Below are positions 9,416 to 19,219 of a DNA stretch of 64,000 nt, piece after piece. This DNA comes from Bradyrhizobium sp. 139. Lineage in GTDB: Bacteria; Pseudomonadota; Alphaproteobacteria; Rhizobiales; Xanthobacteraceae. The DNA lies in the NCBI RefSeq assembly GCF_023074175.1, contig NZ_JADPKS010000069.1:124001-188000 (forward strand), in the 5' to 3' direction. Position numbers and translations under genes: made by a program. The stretch's first letter is position 1. The number at the start of each line of letters is the position of its first letter. Under the pieces are notes generated by a model, which searched no databases, was not told where the DNA came from, and was given only the letters and a program-made list of their open reading frames with translations.

Positions 9416-10858
9416 CTAGCCCCCGCTCCGATAGACCTGGATATCGAGATCCCGGATCTTCTTCCGCAGCGTGTTGCGGTTGAGGCCGAGGAGATCTGCT
9501 GCGCGGATCTGGTTGCCGCGGGTGGCGGCGAGCGCGGCCGTGAGCAGCGGCACCTCGATCTCCTTGAGGATGCGGTGATAGAGGCCCGGCGGCGGCACGC
9601 CGTTCGGAAAGCCTTGGAAGTGCGAGGACAGATACGCCTCCACGGCGCCGCCGAGATTGTCGACGCCCTGCTGGACTGCGGCACCGGGGCTCACTGTGGG
9701 CGGCGCCAGCTCGCCGTCGATGACCGAGCCTGTGATCACGTCCTGCGGATAGAGCGCTGCGAGGCGACGGGCGAGGTTCTCGAGCTCGCGCACGTTGCCG
9801 GGCCAGCGGTGCTGCTTCATCCGCTCCAGTGCCAGCGAGTCGAGCTTTTTCGGCGGCAGCCCGTCCTTCTCGGCAAGTGCGAAGAAGTGACGGATGAGAT
9901 CGGGCAGATCCTCAATGCGCTCGCGCAAGGGCGGCAGCCGCAGCGGCACGACGTTGAGGCGGAAGAACAAATCTTCGCGAAACAGACCCTGCTGGATCAG
10001 GACCCGCAGATCCTTGTTGGAAGCCGCGACGATGCGCACGTCGGTCTTGATGGGGGTACGGCCGCCGACGGTGGTGTATTCGCCCTGCTGAAGCACGCGC
10101 AGCAGGCGGGTCTGCGCCTCCATCGGCATGTCGCCGATCTCATCCAGGAACAACGTGCCGCCCTCGGCCTGCTCGAACCGGCCCGAGGCGCGGGTGTTGG
10201 CGCCAGTGAAGGCGCCGCGCTCATGGCCGAACAGTTCGGACTCGATGAGGTCACGCGGGATCGCCGCCATGTTGACCGCAACGAACGGGCCGTTGCGGCG
10301 CTTGCCGTAATCATGCAGCGCGCGCGCCACCAGTTCCTTGCCGGTACCGGACTCGCCCGTGATCATCACGGTGAGATCGGTCTGCATCAGACGCGCCAGC
10401 ACGCGGTAGATTTCCTGCATCGCCGGCGAGCGGCCGACCAGCGGGATCGCCTCCATCTCGGCGTCTTCGGTCGGCGTCGAGACCCGTTCCTTCGGCTCGG
10501 CCAGCGCGCGGCCGACGATGGCGATCAGCTCCTTCAGGTCGAAAGGCTTTGGCAGATATTCGTACGCCCCGCGCTCGGAGGCGCGGATCGCGGTCATGAA
10601 CGTGTTCTGCGCGCTCATGACGATGACGGGCAAATTGGGCCGCATCTTCTTGATCCGCGGCAGCAGGTCGAACGCGTTCTCGTCGGGCATCACCACATCG
10701 GTGATGACGAGATCGCCCTCCCCTTGGCTGACCCAGCGCCACAGCGTTGCGGCATTGCCGGTAAGCCTGACCTCATAGCCGGCGCGGGATAGTGCCTGAT
10801 TGAGAACCGTGCGGATGGCGGTGTCGTCATCAGCAACGAGAATGCTACCTGCGGGCAT
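9416..10858 (-). CDS. ntrC: Nitrogen regulator NtrC (NR-I), sigma-54 activator
   Basis: A 480-residue response regulator that activates sigma-54 promoters under nitrogen limitation. Receiver: D10-D11-D12, phospho-acceptor D54, K104. AAA+ domain: Walker A GESGTGKE at 168-175, intact GAFTGA loop at 215-220, Walker [14 protein letters not shown]-terminal Fis helix-turn-helix: [20 protein letters not shown]. It follows ntrB by 9 bases and is clearly its partner. The intact GAFTGA contrasts with NtrX in the same block. Confidence 0.97.
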   Translation of the reverse strand: MPAGSILVADDDTAIRTVLNQALSRAGYEVRLTGNAATLWRWVSQGEGDLVITDVVMPDENAFDLLPRIKKMRPNLPVIVMSAQNTFMTAIRASERGAYEYLPKPFDLKELIAIVGRALAEPKERVSTPTEDAEMEAIPLVGRSPAMQEIYRVLARLMQTDLTVMITGESGTGKELVARALHDYGKRRNGPFVAVNMAAIPRDLIESELFGHERGAFTGANTRASGRFEQAEGGTLFLDEIGDMPMEAQTRLLRVLQQGEYTTVGGRTPIKTDVRIVAASNKDLRVLIQQGLFREDLFFRLNVVPLRLPPLRERIEDLPDLIRHFFALAEKDGLPPKKLDSLALERMKQHRWPGNVRELENLARRLAALYPQDVITGSVIDGELAPPTVSPGAAVQQGVDNLGGAVEAYLSSHFQGFPNGVPPPGLYHRILKEIEVPLLTAALAATRGNQIRAADLLGLNRNTLRKKIRDLDIQVYRSGG

Positions 10859-10867
10859 CGTTAATCC

Positions 10868-12043
10868 TCATTTCGCCCCCTGTGATGCAGACGACGACTT
10901 CCCGGCAGAGCCGTCGCGACTGCTGTGATCGGCATGTTTGACCGATGTGGAATACATCGGCATCAGCACGCGGAAGGTGGTCTTGCGCGGCTGAGACTCG
11001 CATTCGATGATGCCCCCGTGATCCCCGATGATCTTTGCGACCAGCGCCAGGCCAAGACCCGAGCCGGTCTGTTTGGTGGTCACGAAGGGATCGAACAGGT
11101 TGGGCAGAAGATCGTCCGGCACGCCTGGTCCGTTGTCCTTCACGCAGAATTCGAGCGGCAGGGATACACGGGATTTTTGACCGGGGACTGACAGGCGCAC
11201 GCCGGGACGGAACGCGGTGGTGAGCTGGATCTCGGCGTCGGAAACGTCGATCAGGGCTTCCGCGGCATTCTTGACGAGGTTGAGGAACACCTGGATGAGC
11301 TGATCCTGGTTCGCCAGGACCGGCGGCAGCGAGGGATCGTAATCCTCGACGAAGCGGATGTTGCGGGCAAAGCCCGACTGCGCCAGCCGCTTCACGTGAT
11401 CGAGCACCGAATGGATGTTGACGGGACCGCGCACCACGGGGCGCTCGTCGCCGAACACCTCCATGCGGTCGACCAGCGTCACGATGCGGTCGGCCTCGTC
11501 GCAGATCAGCCGCGTCAGCATGCGGTCCTCGGACGAGGCCTGCTGCTCCAGCAGCTGCGCCGCGCCGCGGATGCCCGAAAGCGGGTTCTTGATCTCGTGC
11601 GCCAGCATCGCGGCCAGCGCGATCACTGAGCGCGCGGCGCTGCGATGGGTGAGCTGGCGGTCCATCTTGTCGGCGATGGAGCGCTCCTGGAGCATCACCA
11701 CGATATGGCCGGGCCGCTCCGTGAGCGGGGCCACATGCAGATCGACCTGACGGTCGCCGCCCATGCGGGGCGTGCCGAGATCGACCTTGTATTCGTTGAC
11801 CGGCGAGTTCGACGAGCGCACCTGGTCGATCAGCGCCAGCAGCGGGCTGCCGAACGGCACCAGTTCCTTCAGCGATTGCCGCTTCAGGAATTGCGTCGAG
11901 ATATCGAAGAAGGCTTCAGTCGCGATATTGGCGGCGACGATCTTGCCGTCCGGCCCGATCATGAGCACGGGATTGGGCAAGGCATCCAGGATCGCGTCGC
12001 TGTCGGACGAAAGCGGCCGACGATGTTCAGCGGCTGAGCTCAT
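10868..12043 (-). CDS. ntrB: Nitrogen sensor kinase/phosphatase NtrB (NR-II)
   Basis: A 391-residue soluble PAS-type histidine kinase controlling NtrC, normally itself gated by PII protein. The N-terminal PAS domain starts [20 protein letters not shown]. The H box is [20 protein letters not shown] with His near residue 149. N box [13 protein letters not shown]1 KDNGPGVP and G2 GSGLGLALV are present. ATG 12041-12043 overlaps the dusB stop by four bases (ATGA), which fixes the start; a further ATG 15 bases upstream would lie inside dusB. Confidence 0.96.
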   Translation of the reverse strand: MSSAAEHRRPLSSDSDAILDALPNPVLMIGPDGKIVAANIATEAFFDISTQFLKRQSLKELVPFGSPLLALIDQVRSSNSPVNEYKVDLGTPRMGGDRQVDLHVAPLTERPGHIVVMLQERSIADKMDRQLTHRSAARSVIALAAMLAHEIKNPLSGIRGAAQLLEQQASSEDRMLTRLICDEADRIVTLVDRMEVFGDERPVVRGPVNIHSVLDHVKRLAQSGFARNIRFVEDYDPSLPPVLANQDQLIQVFLNLVKNAAEALIDVSDAEIQLTTAFRPGVRLSVPGQKSRVSLPLEFCVKDNGPGVPDDLLPNLFDPFVTTKQTGSGLGLALVAKIIGDHGGIIECESQPRKTTFRVLMPMYSTSVKHADHSSRDGSAGKSSSASQGAK

Positions 12044-13116
12044 GCAGCGGCGCTCCATGCGAAGTCGTCGAAGGCATCTTGAAGTGACTGTTGCACGAGC
12101 CGTGGATCCTCGGACGTGAGGATCTTCTGGCGCCAGCCCTTCAGCGTCTCGACTGGCGCACCGCTCGCATCCGCCGCGACGTCGAGCGCCCAGCCGAGAT
12201 GCTTGCGCGCGTGCCTGAGGCCGATGCGCAGGCCGTAGAGCGCGCAGACGCCCTCATAGAGCGTGCGGACATAATGGAGCTGCGTCGCAAGCGACGGCGT
12301 GGCTTCGATCGCCCCGCCCTTCAGGCGGCGGCCGATCTCGCCGGGCAGCCAGGGTTGCCCCTGCGCGCCGCGGCCGATCATCACGGCATCGGCGCCGGAG
12401 GCTTCGAGCGCCGCGAGCGCCTTCTCGTAAGTGGTGATGTCGCCATTGACGACGAGCGGAATGGAGATTGCTTCGCGCACGGCACGGATCGCATCCCAAT
12501 CGGCTTCGCCCTTGTAGAACTGGCAGCGGGTGCGGCCGTGCACGGTGACGAGCTTGATGCCGGCAGCTTCCGCACGCCGCGCCAGTTCCGGCGCGTTGCG
12601 GGTGTGGTCATCCCAGCCGAGCCGCATCTTCAGCGTCACCGGCACCTTCACCGCCGCGATCGTCGCCTCGATCAGGCTGACGGCATGGTCAAGATCGCGC
12701 ATCAGGGCGGAGCCGGACTGGCCGCCGGTGACGTGACGGGCCGGACAACCCATGTTGATATCGATGATGTCAGCGCCTTCGGCTTCGGCGATCCGGGCGC
12801 CTTCGGCCATCCAGTGCGCCTCGCAGCCGGCGAGCTGGACCACATGGGGCCCGATCCCGGTCGCTTCGCAGCGCAACCGTGACATCTTGTGGCCGTTGGC
12901 GAGCTCGTCGCTTGCGGTCATTTCGGACACGACCAGACCGGCCCCGAGTTCGGCGGCAAGCCGGCGAACGGGCGAGTCAGTCACCCCCGACATCGGTGCC
13001 AGGAAGACCGGGGTGGCGACATCAATATCGCCTATTTTCAACGGCTTAGAGCCGGATACTGCCGAGCCGGTCACAGGGGTCTCATTGCGCGGGCAGGGCC
13101 TCATCGCGCCTGCCAT
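12040..13116 (-). CDS. dusB: tRNA-dihydrouridine synthase DusB (NifR3 family)
   Basis: An FMN enzyme reducing uridine to dihydrouridine in the tRNA D-loop. Visible are [19 protein letters not shown], the catalytic-Cys tract DIINMGCP-like ([17 protein letters not shown]), [14 protein letters not shown] and the phosphate-binding [17 protein letters not shown]. The start is uncertain: ATG at 13116 or 13104 are both possible, and GGCAGG precedes the latter; a further in-frame start at 13149 looks too long. This is the nifR3 position upstream of ntrBC known from many alphaproteobacteria, and the ATGA overlap couples it to ntrB. Confidence 0.93.
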   Translation of the reverse strand: MAGAMRPCPRNETPVTGSAVSGSKPLKIGDIDVATPVFLAPMSGVTDSPVRRLAAELGAGLVVSEMTASDELANGHKMSRLRCEATGIGPHVVQLAGCEAHWMAEGARIAEAEGADIIDINMGCPARHVTGGQSGSALMRDLDHAVSLIEATIAAVKVPVTLKMRLGWDDHTRNAPELARRAEAAGIKLVTVHGRTRCQFYKGEADWDAIRAVREAISIPLVVNGDITTYEKALAALEASGADAVMIGRGAQGQPWLPGEIGRRLKGGAIEATPSLATQLHYVRTLYEGVCALYGLRIGLRHARKHLGWALDVAADASGAPVETLKGWRQKILTSEDPRLVQQSLQDAFDDFAWSAAA

Positions 13117-13162
13117 GACCCATCTTGCGCACAATTCTTGTGCAGTCAAGCGTCATGCCTAC

Positions 13163-13190
13163 AGTTTAGACAGTTCTGTAAATCTTTCAA
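13163..13190 (-). promoter_or_regulatory. Candidate promoter for dusB-ntrBC
   Basis: On the minus strand TTGAAA (13190-13185) and TAAACT (13168-13163) are 16 bases apart and about 47 bases upstream of the dusB start. They resemble vegetative -35/-10 boxes. The match is modest and nothing else supports it. Confidence 0.3.
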
Positions 13191-13325
13191 GTGCAGTGCA
13201 GCAAAAATGCTGTCTCCCACAATCCGGGGAAACCCCCTTTTTTTGCGGGCCTGCCGTGCTAGAGGCATGCGGCAATCAACCCCACTCCCCGACCCTCTTC
13301 ATCACCAATCGAGTATTTGAGTCCT

Positions 13326-14507
13326 ATGGCGAAATCACAGCGCACCGCAGTCGTCCTCGTCGCGGCCGGACGCGGCCTGCGCGCAGGTGCCGGTGGTCCC
13401 AAGCAATATCGCGAGATCGGCGGCGTGCCCGTGATCTATCGCGCCATGGAAGCCTTCAGCCGCCACCCCCACGTGTTTGCAGTTCAGCCGGTGGTGAACC
13501 CCGACGACAGCGCGATGTTTACGGCAACGGTCGCAGGACTCAGCCACGAGCCGCCGACGAATGGCGGCGCGACGCGGCAGGCCTCCGTGCTGGCGGGTCT
13601 TGAGGCGCTCGCAAATCACGAGCCCGATATCGTCCTGATCCACGACGCCGCGCGGCCCTTCGTCTCGGAAGGCGTGATCTCGCGCGCAATCGAGGCGGCC
13701 AGCCGCACCGGCGCTGCGATCCCCGTCGTTCCCGTCACCGACACGATCAAGGTCACCGGCGCGAGCGGCCATATCGAGGACACGCCGGACCGGGCCCGCC
13801 TGCGAATCGCGCAGACGCCGCAATCCTTTCGTTTCAACGTCATCCTCGAGGCGCATCGTCGCGCGGCAAAGGACGGACGCAGCGATTTCACCGACGATGC
13901 CGCGATTGCCGAATGGGCGGGATTGACGGTTGCAACGTTTGAAGGCGATGTTGCCAATATGAAGCTCACCACTCCCGAGGATTTCGTGCGCGAGGAAGCG
14001 CGCATGGCCAGCCTGCTCGGCGACATCAGGACTGGGACGGGCTACGACGTGCACGCCTTCGGCGAAGGCGACCATCTCATGATCTGCGGCGTGCGGGTGC
14101 CGCACACCAAAGGCTTCCTCGCCCATTCCGACGGCGATGTCGGCCTGCATGCGCTGGTCGACGCCATCCTCGGCGCGCTGGCTGACGGCGACATCGGCTC
14201 GCACTTCCCGCCGAGCGATGCGAGGTGGAGGGGCGCCTCCTCCGACCAATTTCTGAAATATGCCATCGACCGCGTGACGCAGCGCGGCGGCCGCGTGTCC
14301 AACCTCGAGGTGACGATGATCTGCGAGCGGCCGAAGATCGGGCCGCTGCGCGACACCATGCGCGCCCGCATCGCCGAGATTTCCGAGGTCGACATCTCCC
14401 GCGTCGCGGTGAAGGCGACGACCAGCGAGCGGCTCGGCTTCACCGGCCGCGAGGAAGGCATCGCGGCCACCGCGAGCGCCACCATCCGCCTGCCCTGGAG
14501 CCTCTAG
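13326..14507 (+). CDS. ispDF: Bifunctional IspD/IspF of the MEP isoprenoid pathway
   Basis: A 393-residue fusion that makes CDP-methylerythritol and then methylerythritol cyclodiphosphate. The IspD domain (about 1-230) has [19 protein letters not shown] and [11 protein letters not shown]. The IspF domain (about 235-393) begins [14 protein letters not shown] with the zinc ligands D and H, and continues with [29 protein letters not shown] and the end [19 protein letters not shown]. Fused IspDF is common in alphaproteobacteria. ATG 13326 is chosen; a TTG three codons earlier is possible. It is divergent from dusB and followed four bases later by cinA. Confidence 0.96.
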   Translation: MAKSQRTAVVLVAAGRGLRAGAGGPKQYREIGGVPVIYRAMEAFSRHPHVFAVQPVVNPDDSAMFTATVAGLSHEPPTNGGATRQASVLAGLEALANHEPDIVLIHDAARPFVSEGVISRAIEAASRTGAAIPVVPVTDTIKVTGASGHIEDTPDRARLRIAQTPQSFRFNVILEAHRRAAKDGRSDFTDDAAIAEWAGLTVATFEGDVANMKLTTPEDFVREEARMASLLGDIRTGTGYDVHAFGEGDHLMICGVRVPHTKGFLAHSDGDVGLHALVDAILGALADGDIGSHFPPSDARWRGASSDQFLKYAIDRVTQRGGRVSNLEVTMICERPKIGPLRDTMRARIAEISEVDISRVAVKATTSERLGFTGREEGIAATASATIRLPWSL

Positions 14508-14510
14508 ATC

Positions 14511-15122
14511 ATGGGCGGCAGCGACGCACGCGCCCTCTCCCGCTCGCTGCTCGATCTGTGCCGGATGCGCAAGCTGACGATCGCGACCGCCGAGTCCTGC
14601 ACCGGCGGGTTGGTCGCCGGCGCGCTGACCGACATCCCCGGCTCCTCCGACGTCATCGACCGCGGCTTCGTCACTTATTCCAATGACGCCAAGCGCGCGA
14701 TGCTCGGGGTCGAGGCCAGCACGCTCACGAATTTCGGCGCGGTCAGCAAGGAAACCGCAACCGCAATGGCGGTCGGCGCGCTGGAGCGCGCCGACGTCGA
14801 TCTCGCGGTCGCCATCACCGGCATTGCCGGCCCCGGCGGCGCCACGCCCGGCAAGCCGGTCGGCCTCGTCCATTTTGCCGTTGCTGCGCGCGACGGCCGC
14901 ATCGTCCACCGCGAGCATCGCTTTGGCGCGATCGGCCGCACCGCCGTCCGCCAGCGCTCCGTGGTGGAGGCGCTGCGCATGCTGATGGACCTCGCCCGCG
15001 GCCCGAAGGCCCAGCCCAAGCCGCGCCGCGCCGCCGCGGCAACCCGCCTGCGTCCCCGCGTGACACGCTCGCCGCGCCGGCATGTGGCAAAGCGACGGCC
15101 GCCGCGGTCGCCGCGAGGCTGA
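14511..15122 (+). CDS. CinA C-terminal domain protein, nicotinamide-nucleotide amidase type
   Basis: A 203-residue protein consisting of the CinA C-terminal (PncC) domain that deamidates nicotinamide mononucleotide in NAD recycling. Motifs include TIATAESCTGGLVAGALTD, DRGFVTYSNDAKRAMLGV and AITGIAGPGG. The domain ends near residue 165. The remaining 40 residues are a strongly basic Arg/Pro/Ala tail (RRAAAATRLRPRVTR and more), not part of the enzyme fold; it could bind nucleic acid or be disordered. Only three bases separate it from ispDF, so it is probably co-transcribed. Confidence 0.88.
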   Translation: MGGSDARALSRSLLDLCRMRKLTIATAESCTGGLVAGALTDIPGSSDVIDRGFVTYSNDAKRAMLGVEASTLTNFGAVSKETATAMAVGALERADVDLAVAITGIAGPGGATPGKPVGLVHFAVAARDGRIVHREHRFGAIGRTAVRQRSVVEALRMLMDLARGPKAQPKPRRAAAATRLRPRVTRSPRRHVAKRRPPRSPRG

Positions 15123-15128
15123 GGCGCC

Positions 15129-15905
15129 TCACGCCGCCGCGAGCAGCGTGCTCGCATGGTCGAGCACGCGCTGCTTGACCGCATCGGCGTCGCCCGGCTT
15201 CGCCTTCGCGCTGACCGTCAGCTCCACGACGGGCGCTGCGGGATCGGCGGCGATCACTTTCGACACATTGACGGAGAGCGCGGCCCGATCGTCGATGCGG
15301 GGATCGTCGCGCAACTCCTTCAGGATCTGGTCAGCGAGCGCGTTGGCCGATCCGGCCCTGACCGGAAACGTCACCTTGACCTCGCCCGTCCCGGGATAGG
15401 CGCTGTGATTGATGATCGCTGCGCCCCACACCTGCCCGTTCGGAAGCAGTATCTGCGTGTTGTCGGGCGCGACAAGCTCGGTCATGAATAGCGACAGCGA
15501 TCTGACCTTCCCCGCCTTGCCGCCGACCTCGACGTCGTCGCCGATGTTGAAGGGCCGGAACAGCAGCAGCATCACGCCAGCGGCGAGATTGGACAGCGTG
15601 CCCTGTAACGCCAGACCAATGGCGAGTGATGTCGCGCCCAGCACGGCGACGAGGCTCGCGGTTTGGATGCCGAATAGCTGAAGCACGGCGATGCCGACGA
15701 TCGCCAGCACGCCATACCCCGCAACGCTGGAGACAAACAATGTCACGAGCGGATCGACCCTGTGCGCAATGCTCAACACGCGCGTGATGAAACGCTGTAT
15801 TGCGCCGGACAGATACCAGCCGATCGCCAGCAGCAGGATCGCGTAGATCGCGTTCAATCCATACAGGACGAGCGACGGTTTCAGCGTGTCGAAATTGACG
15901 GTCAT
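15129..15905 (-). CDS. Small mechanosensitive channel, MscS family
   Basis: A 258-residue inner-membrane channel that releases solutes on osmotic downshock. There are three hydrophobic helices (about 10-32, 50-75, 82-112). The pore-lining TM3 shows the Gly/Ala pattern [20 protein letters not shown]. The beta domain follows with [19 protein letters not shown] and [16 protein letters not shown]. The size matches E. coli MscS. It converges with cinA with a 6-base gap and no repeat between them. Confidence 0.92.
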   Translation of the reverse strand: MTVNFDTLKPSLVLYGLNAIYAILLLAIGWYLSGAIQRFITRVLSIAHRVDPLVTLFVSSVAGYGVLAIVGIAVLQLFGIQTASLVAVLGATSLAIGLALQGTLSNLAAGVMLLLFRPFNIGDDVEVGGKAGKVRSLSLFMTELVAPDNTQILLPNGQVWGAAIINHSAYPGTGEVKVTFPVRAGSANALADQILKELRDDPRIDDRAALSVNVSKVIAADPAAPVVELTVSAKAKPGDADAVKQRVLDHASTLLAAA

Positions 15906-15988
15906 GGCGGCACCGAGGCTGACAATCCGTTGAGAACTCGCGGCTGCGGAAATTGATCCCGGCGATTGTGGAGGGGGAACACGGGCCT

Positions 15989-16075
15989 CGTAGCGCGGAT
16001 GGAGAGAAGCGCAATCCGGTTTGTCGCCGCGGCTTCGGAGGCCGCCGGATTGCGCTGCGCTCCATCCAGGCTACA
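15989..16075. repeat. Palindromic repeat (type 3) fused to the long element
   Basis: Arms CGTAGCGCGGATGGAG and CTCCATCCAGGCTAC enclose GCGCAATCCGG and CCGGATTGCGC. It is a near-perfect 87-bp palindrome. Its last bases (CTAC) are also the first bases of the long repeat copy 1, so the two elements share a junction. Confidence 0.75.
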
Positions 16076-16655
16076 AGACCTTGCGCTGCCCGTCGGGCAA
16101 AACACCCAAAACAGCGGTCAATCCGTCGCCGCAAAAATATTCCACTTTACCGAAATTCGGCTTTGGCGTATTCATGCGCCACCTCATCCCTGTCAGAGGG
16201 GCGTATCGCGATCGTCACGAAGCGCGGGGTGAGCTGTGGTGGACGCTGGCAGCATCGGCGCGAAGGGCATTGCAGGGCGGGAAACCGTGAGCGAGGCCAT
16301 CGCGCACACGACCGGTGCGGTCGGCGTACGGCAAAACCGTGTCGTCCTGACGCCCGGGGTCTGTGCGTCAAGTCTTGTGGTGATGTGGGCTGCCCGACCG
16401 GGCACGTGCGTCAGCCAACCGCAAGGCGACGGGGGCAATAGTGCATCGCTCCCCGGGGAGAGCTCGGCATAAGCCGTAAAACCACTGCGCAGGGAAGACC
16501 GGTTGTTTGGCTTCACCTGTATGCCGCTGTGCAGTCTTATAGCGCAACCTTCGCGCAGCGGACCGCGGGTGCCAGCCGGCACCCGGTCTTCCCTGTGCCC
16601 TCTGACAGAAGAGGGTGTCGCAATGAAGCAAAGCTCGGGCGAAACAAGCCGCGAG
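16071..16655 (+). repeat. ~585-bp dispersed element, copy 1
   Basis: Nearly identical to 27083-27665 read in the opposite direction. It starts CTACAAGACCTTGCG, contains a 79-codon open frame at 16236-16472 that is also open in copy 2, and near its 3' end two hairpins: GGGTGCC/GGCACCC around 16567-16583, and CCCTCT/AGAGGG around 16597-16614. No transposase or terminal repeats are visible. Boundaries are by eye, good to about 10 bases. The open frame looks like a by-product of the conserved DNA. Confidence 0.85.
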
Positions 16656-16848
16656 GATGCGAGATCATGCTTGCTTTCAAAGACCACGCAAATTCAAATT
16701 TGTCGAAATCGGTCGTGGTCGCAAATGTGCAGGCGCGACCAAACATCGTGATTCGCCTCCGACGCCGATGCGGAATCGCCCCCTGCGGTTCGTGCCATGG
16801 CAGCCTCGACAAGACCGGCAGTCCGAAGGTGGTGGATTGAGTCCCATT

Positions 16849-16933
16849 GTCATTGCGAGCGCAGCGAAGCAATCCAGAATCTTTCCGCGGAGAGATTCTG
16901 GATTGCTTCGTCGCAAGGGCTCCTCGCAATGAC
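16849..16933. repeat. Palindromic repeat (type 4), complete copy
   Basis: An 85-bp palindrome beginning GTCATTGCGAGCGCAGCGAA and ending CTCGCAATGAC, with centre AATCCAGAATCTTTCCGCGG. A shortened copy lies at 26963-27019. Both lie downstream of the 3' end of a long-element copy. Confidence 0.8.
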
Positions 16934-16960
16934 GGCGGAGGGAGAGCGCCCAACCGAAGA

Positions 16961-17431
16961 CTACGACGACGCCACCTTCGGCCGGCCGTAGATCGCATCC
17001 GCTCGCTTCTCGAACGCGGTGGAAAAGCGCGCGAACGCGGCGTCGAACATCGAGCCCATCAGCATCGCCAGCATGCGGCTCCGGAACTCGTAGGAGAGGA
17101 AGAAGCCAACGTCGCAGACGCCCTCACCCTTGGACTCGAACGTCCAGCGGTTTTCCAAATTGCTGAAGGGACCTTGCAGATATTCGACCAGGATCTTCAA
17201 ATTGGCGCGATCGAGCGTCACGCGGCTGGTGAAGGACTCCTTGACCAGCTTGAAAGACACTGTCATGTCGGCGACCAGCACCTCCGTGCCGTCGGGTTTG
17301 GCCATCCGCTGGCGGACCTTGAGCGCGCCGCACAGCGGCACGAATTCCGGATAGCGCTCGACATCGGCGACCAGATCGAACATCTCGGATGCGCTGTGAT
17401 GGACACGGCGCTTGCTCGAAAATTTGGGCAT
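16961..17431 (-). CDS. Coq10/RatA-like START-domain protein
   Basis: A 156-residue protein of the polyketide-cyclase/START lipid-binding fold. It has the Coq10/RatA signature HSASEMFDLVADVERYPEFVPLC at residues 11-33 (split here as HSASEMFDLVADVE and RYPEFVPLC) and the C-terminal helix SMFDAAFARFSTAFEKRADAIYG. In mitochondria and alphaproteobacteria such proteins bind ubiquinone and support respiration; E. coli RatA was named as a ribosome-association toxin. The ubiquinone role is more likely here. It starts 6 bases after lipA, a common alphaproteobacterial pairing. Confidence 0.85.
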   Translation of the reverse strand: MPKFSSKRRVHHSASEMFDLVADVERYPEFVPLCGALKVRQRMAKPDGTEVLVADMTVSFKLVKESFTSRVTLDRANLKILVEYLQGPFSNLENRWTFESKGEGVCDVGFFLSYEFRSRMLAMLMGSMFDAAFARFSTAFEKRADAIYGRPKVASS

Positions 17432-17437
17432 AGCGGT

Positions 17438-18394
17438 TCAGCGGGCAGTCGCGGCCCGCGCGGCCTTCAGTCTCGCAAAGTCCTCGCCGGCATGATGCGA
17501 CGAGCGGGTGAGCGGGCTTGCCGACACCATCAGGAAGCCCTTGGTGTAGGCGATCTTCTCGTAGGACGAAAACTCGTCCGGCGGCACGTAGCGCATGACG
17601 GCGTGGTGCTTGCGGGTCGGCTGGAGATATTGCCCGACGGTCAGGAAATCGACGTCGGCAGAGCGCAGATCGTCCATCACCTGCTGCACTTCGTGGCGCT
17701 CCTCGCCGAGGCCGACCATGATGCCGGACTTGGTGAAGATGGTGGGATCGAGCTCCTTGACCCGTTGCAACAGCCGGATCGAGTGGAAATAGCGTGCGCC
17801 GGGCCGCACCGTGAGATAGCGCGACGGCACGGTCTCGAGATTGTGGTTGAAGACGTCGGGCCGGGCCGCGACGACGACCCCCAGCGCCCCCTCCTTGCGC
17901 AGGAAGTCCGGCGTCAGGATCTCGATCGTGGTCGAGGGACAGGCGGCGCGGATGGCGCGGATGGTCTGGGCGAAATGCTCGGCACCGCCATCGGCAAGAT
18001 CGTCGCGGTCGACCGACGTGATGACGACGTGGGCCAGCCCCAGCTTGGCGACGGCCTCGGCGACGTTCTGCGGCTCGGCCGCATCCAGCGCGTTGGGCAG
18101 GCCGGTCTTGACGTTGCAGAAGGCGCAGGCGCGGGTGCAGGTGTCCCCCATGATCATGAAGGTCGCGTGCTTCTTGTCCCAGCACTCGCCGATATTGGGG
18201 CAGCCCGCCTCCTCGCACACCGTGTGCAGGCCATTGGCGCGCACGATGTTGCGGGTGTCGGCATAGCCGCGGGTGTTGGGCGCGCGCACGCGGATCCAGT
18301 CCGGCTTCGGCGGCGAAGCGGAGTCGGGGCGGTTCACCTTTTCAGGGTGACGCGGGCGCAAAGGGTTCGAGATAGTGTCGACGATAACGACCAT
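17438..18394 (-). CDS. lipA: Lipoyl synthase LipA
   Basis: A 318-residue radical SAM enzyme that inserts two sulfurs into octanoyl groups on lipoyl domains. The auxiliary cluster is C-x4-C-x5-C in [12 protein letters not shown]. The radical SAM CxxxCxxC motif is [28 protein letters not shown] and the C-terminal RSSYHAG-type segment ([10 protein letters not shown]) are present; the last supplies a serine ligand. Length and ATG start are normal. The coq10/ratA-like gene follows in the same operon. Confidence 0.97.
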   Translation of the reverse strand: MVVIVDTISNPLRPRHPEKVNRPDSASPPKPDWIRVRAPNTRGYADTRNIVRANGLHTVCEEAGCPNIGECWDKKHATFMIMGDTCTRACAFCNVKTGLPNALDAAEPQNVAEAVAKLGLAHVVITSVDRDDLADGGAEHFAQTIRAIRAACPSTTIEILTPDFLRKEGALGVVVAARPDVFNHNLETVPSRYLTVRPGARYFHSIRLLQRVKELDPTIFTKSGIMVGLGEERHEVQQVMDDLRSADVDFLTVGQYLQPTRKHHAVMRYVPPDEFSSYEKIAYTKGFLMVSASPLTRSSHHAGEDFARLKAARAATAR

Positions 18395-18524
18395 GGGGTG
18401 TCCGGTCTGTTCAGGTTCTACCTAATCGGTCTGGTTGCCAGCCGCAACCCGGCTCGCGCCGCTTCAGGGAACATGGCAGATATGGGCAATATCCTGCTCT
18501 GTTCTCTGGCGATTCTCATCTCGA

Positions 18525-19127
18525 ATGGCTGCAATCTCGAAGACATCACCACCGCCGCTCGGCAAAGCCCTGAAGCGTGCCTTTTTCGACCGCAACGTCA
18601 GCGAGGTCGCATCCGACCTGATCGGTGCCACCATGCTGGTCAACGGCGTCGGCGGCCTCGTCGTCGAGGTCGAGGCCTATCATCATACCGAGCCGGCGGC
18701 GCACTCCTACAATGGCCCGACGCCGCGGAACCAGGTGATGTTCGGCCCACCCGGCTTTGCCTATGTCTACCGCTCCTACGGTATCCACTGGTGCGTGAAC
18801 TTCGTCTGCGAGGAGGAAGGCTCAGCCAGTGCCGTGCTGATCCGCGCGCTGGAGCCGACGCATGGGATCGCCGCGATGCGCCGCCGCCGCCATCTCCAGG
18901 ACCTGCACGCGCTGTGCTCGGGCCCGGGCAAGTTGACCGAAGCGCTCGGCATCACCATCGCGCACAACGCCCTGCCGCTGGACCGGCCGCCGATCGCGCT
19001 GCATGCGCGGACGGAGGATGTGGAGGTGGCGGCCGGCATCCGGATCGGTATCACCAAGGCGATCGAGCTGCCCTGGCGCTACGGCGTCAAGGGTTCGAAA
19101 TTCCTGAGCAAGCCGTTTCCGAAGTAG
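18525..19127 (+). CDS. DNA-3-methyladenine glycosylase (AAG/MPG type)
   Basis: A 200-residue base-excision repair enzyme removing alkylated purines. The MPG-family tracts are [38 protein letters not shown] with the catalytic Glu, [20 protein letters not shown] and [16 protein letters not shown] 18525 starts the family's normal N-terminus; the frame extends upstream to 18435 without conserved sequence. It is divergent from lipA and converges with valS across a repeat. Confidence 0.93.
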   Translation: MAAISKTSPPPLGKALKRAFFDRNVSEVASDLIGATMLVNGVGGLVVEVEAYHHTEPAAHSYNGPTPRNQVMFGPPGFAYVYRSYGIHWCVNFVCEEEGSASAVLIRALEPTHGIAAMRRRRHLQDLHALCSGPGKLTEALGITIAHNALPLDRPPIALHARTEDVEVAAGIRIGITKAIELPWRYGVKGSKFLSKPFPK

Positions 19128-19130
19128 GCC

Positions 19131-19219
19131 GAAAGCGCGATGAAGCGTCATCGCGCTTTAGGTTGTTGTTTGAGCATGATCTTTCCGGAAAACCGCTGCA
19201 CACTTTTCCGGATCATACT
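19131..19219. repeat. Repeat with hairpin between the glycosylase gene and valS
   Basis: A perfect 12-bp stem AAAGCGCGATGA / TCATCGCGCTTT (19132-19159) is followed by TGAGCATGATCTTTCCGG and CTTTTCCGGATCATACTC, a second inverted pair. This compound sequence looks like a dispersed Bradyrhizobium intergenic repeat and would end transcription from both convergent genes. The valS stop codon lies at its right edge. Confidence 0.7.

Larger units (their letters stand above)
15906..16960. other. Gene-free, repeat-filled interval
   Basis: About 1.05 kb without a convincing gene. It holds, in order, a palindrome (15989-16075), one copy of the ~585-bp dispersed element (16071-16655), about 190 bp of unremarkable sequence, and a second type of palindrome (16849-16933). 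Open frames exist here but follow the repeat rather than any recognised family. Confidence 0.75.

Noticed and set aside
13221..13247. GGGG-AAA-CCCC followed by seven T, resembling a terminator upstream of ispDF
   Set aside because: The stem is only four pairs and no gene on the plus strand ends before it.
16529..16840. A 103-codon plus-strand frame across the end of repeat copy 1
   Set aside because: The frame is not kept in copy 2 beyond the shared part and the product has no motif.
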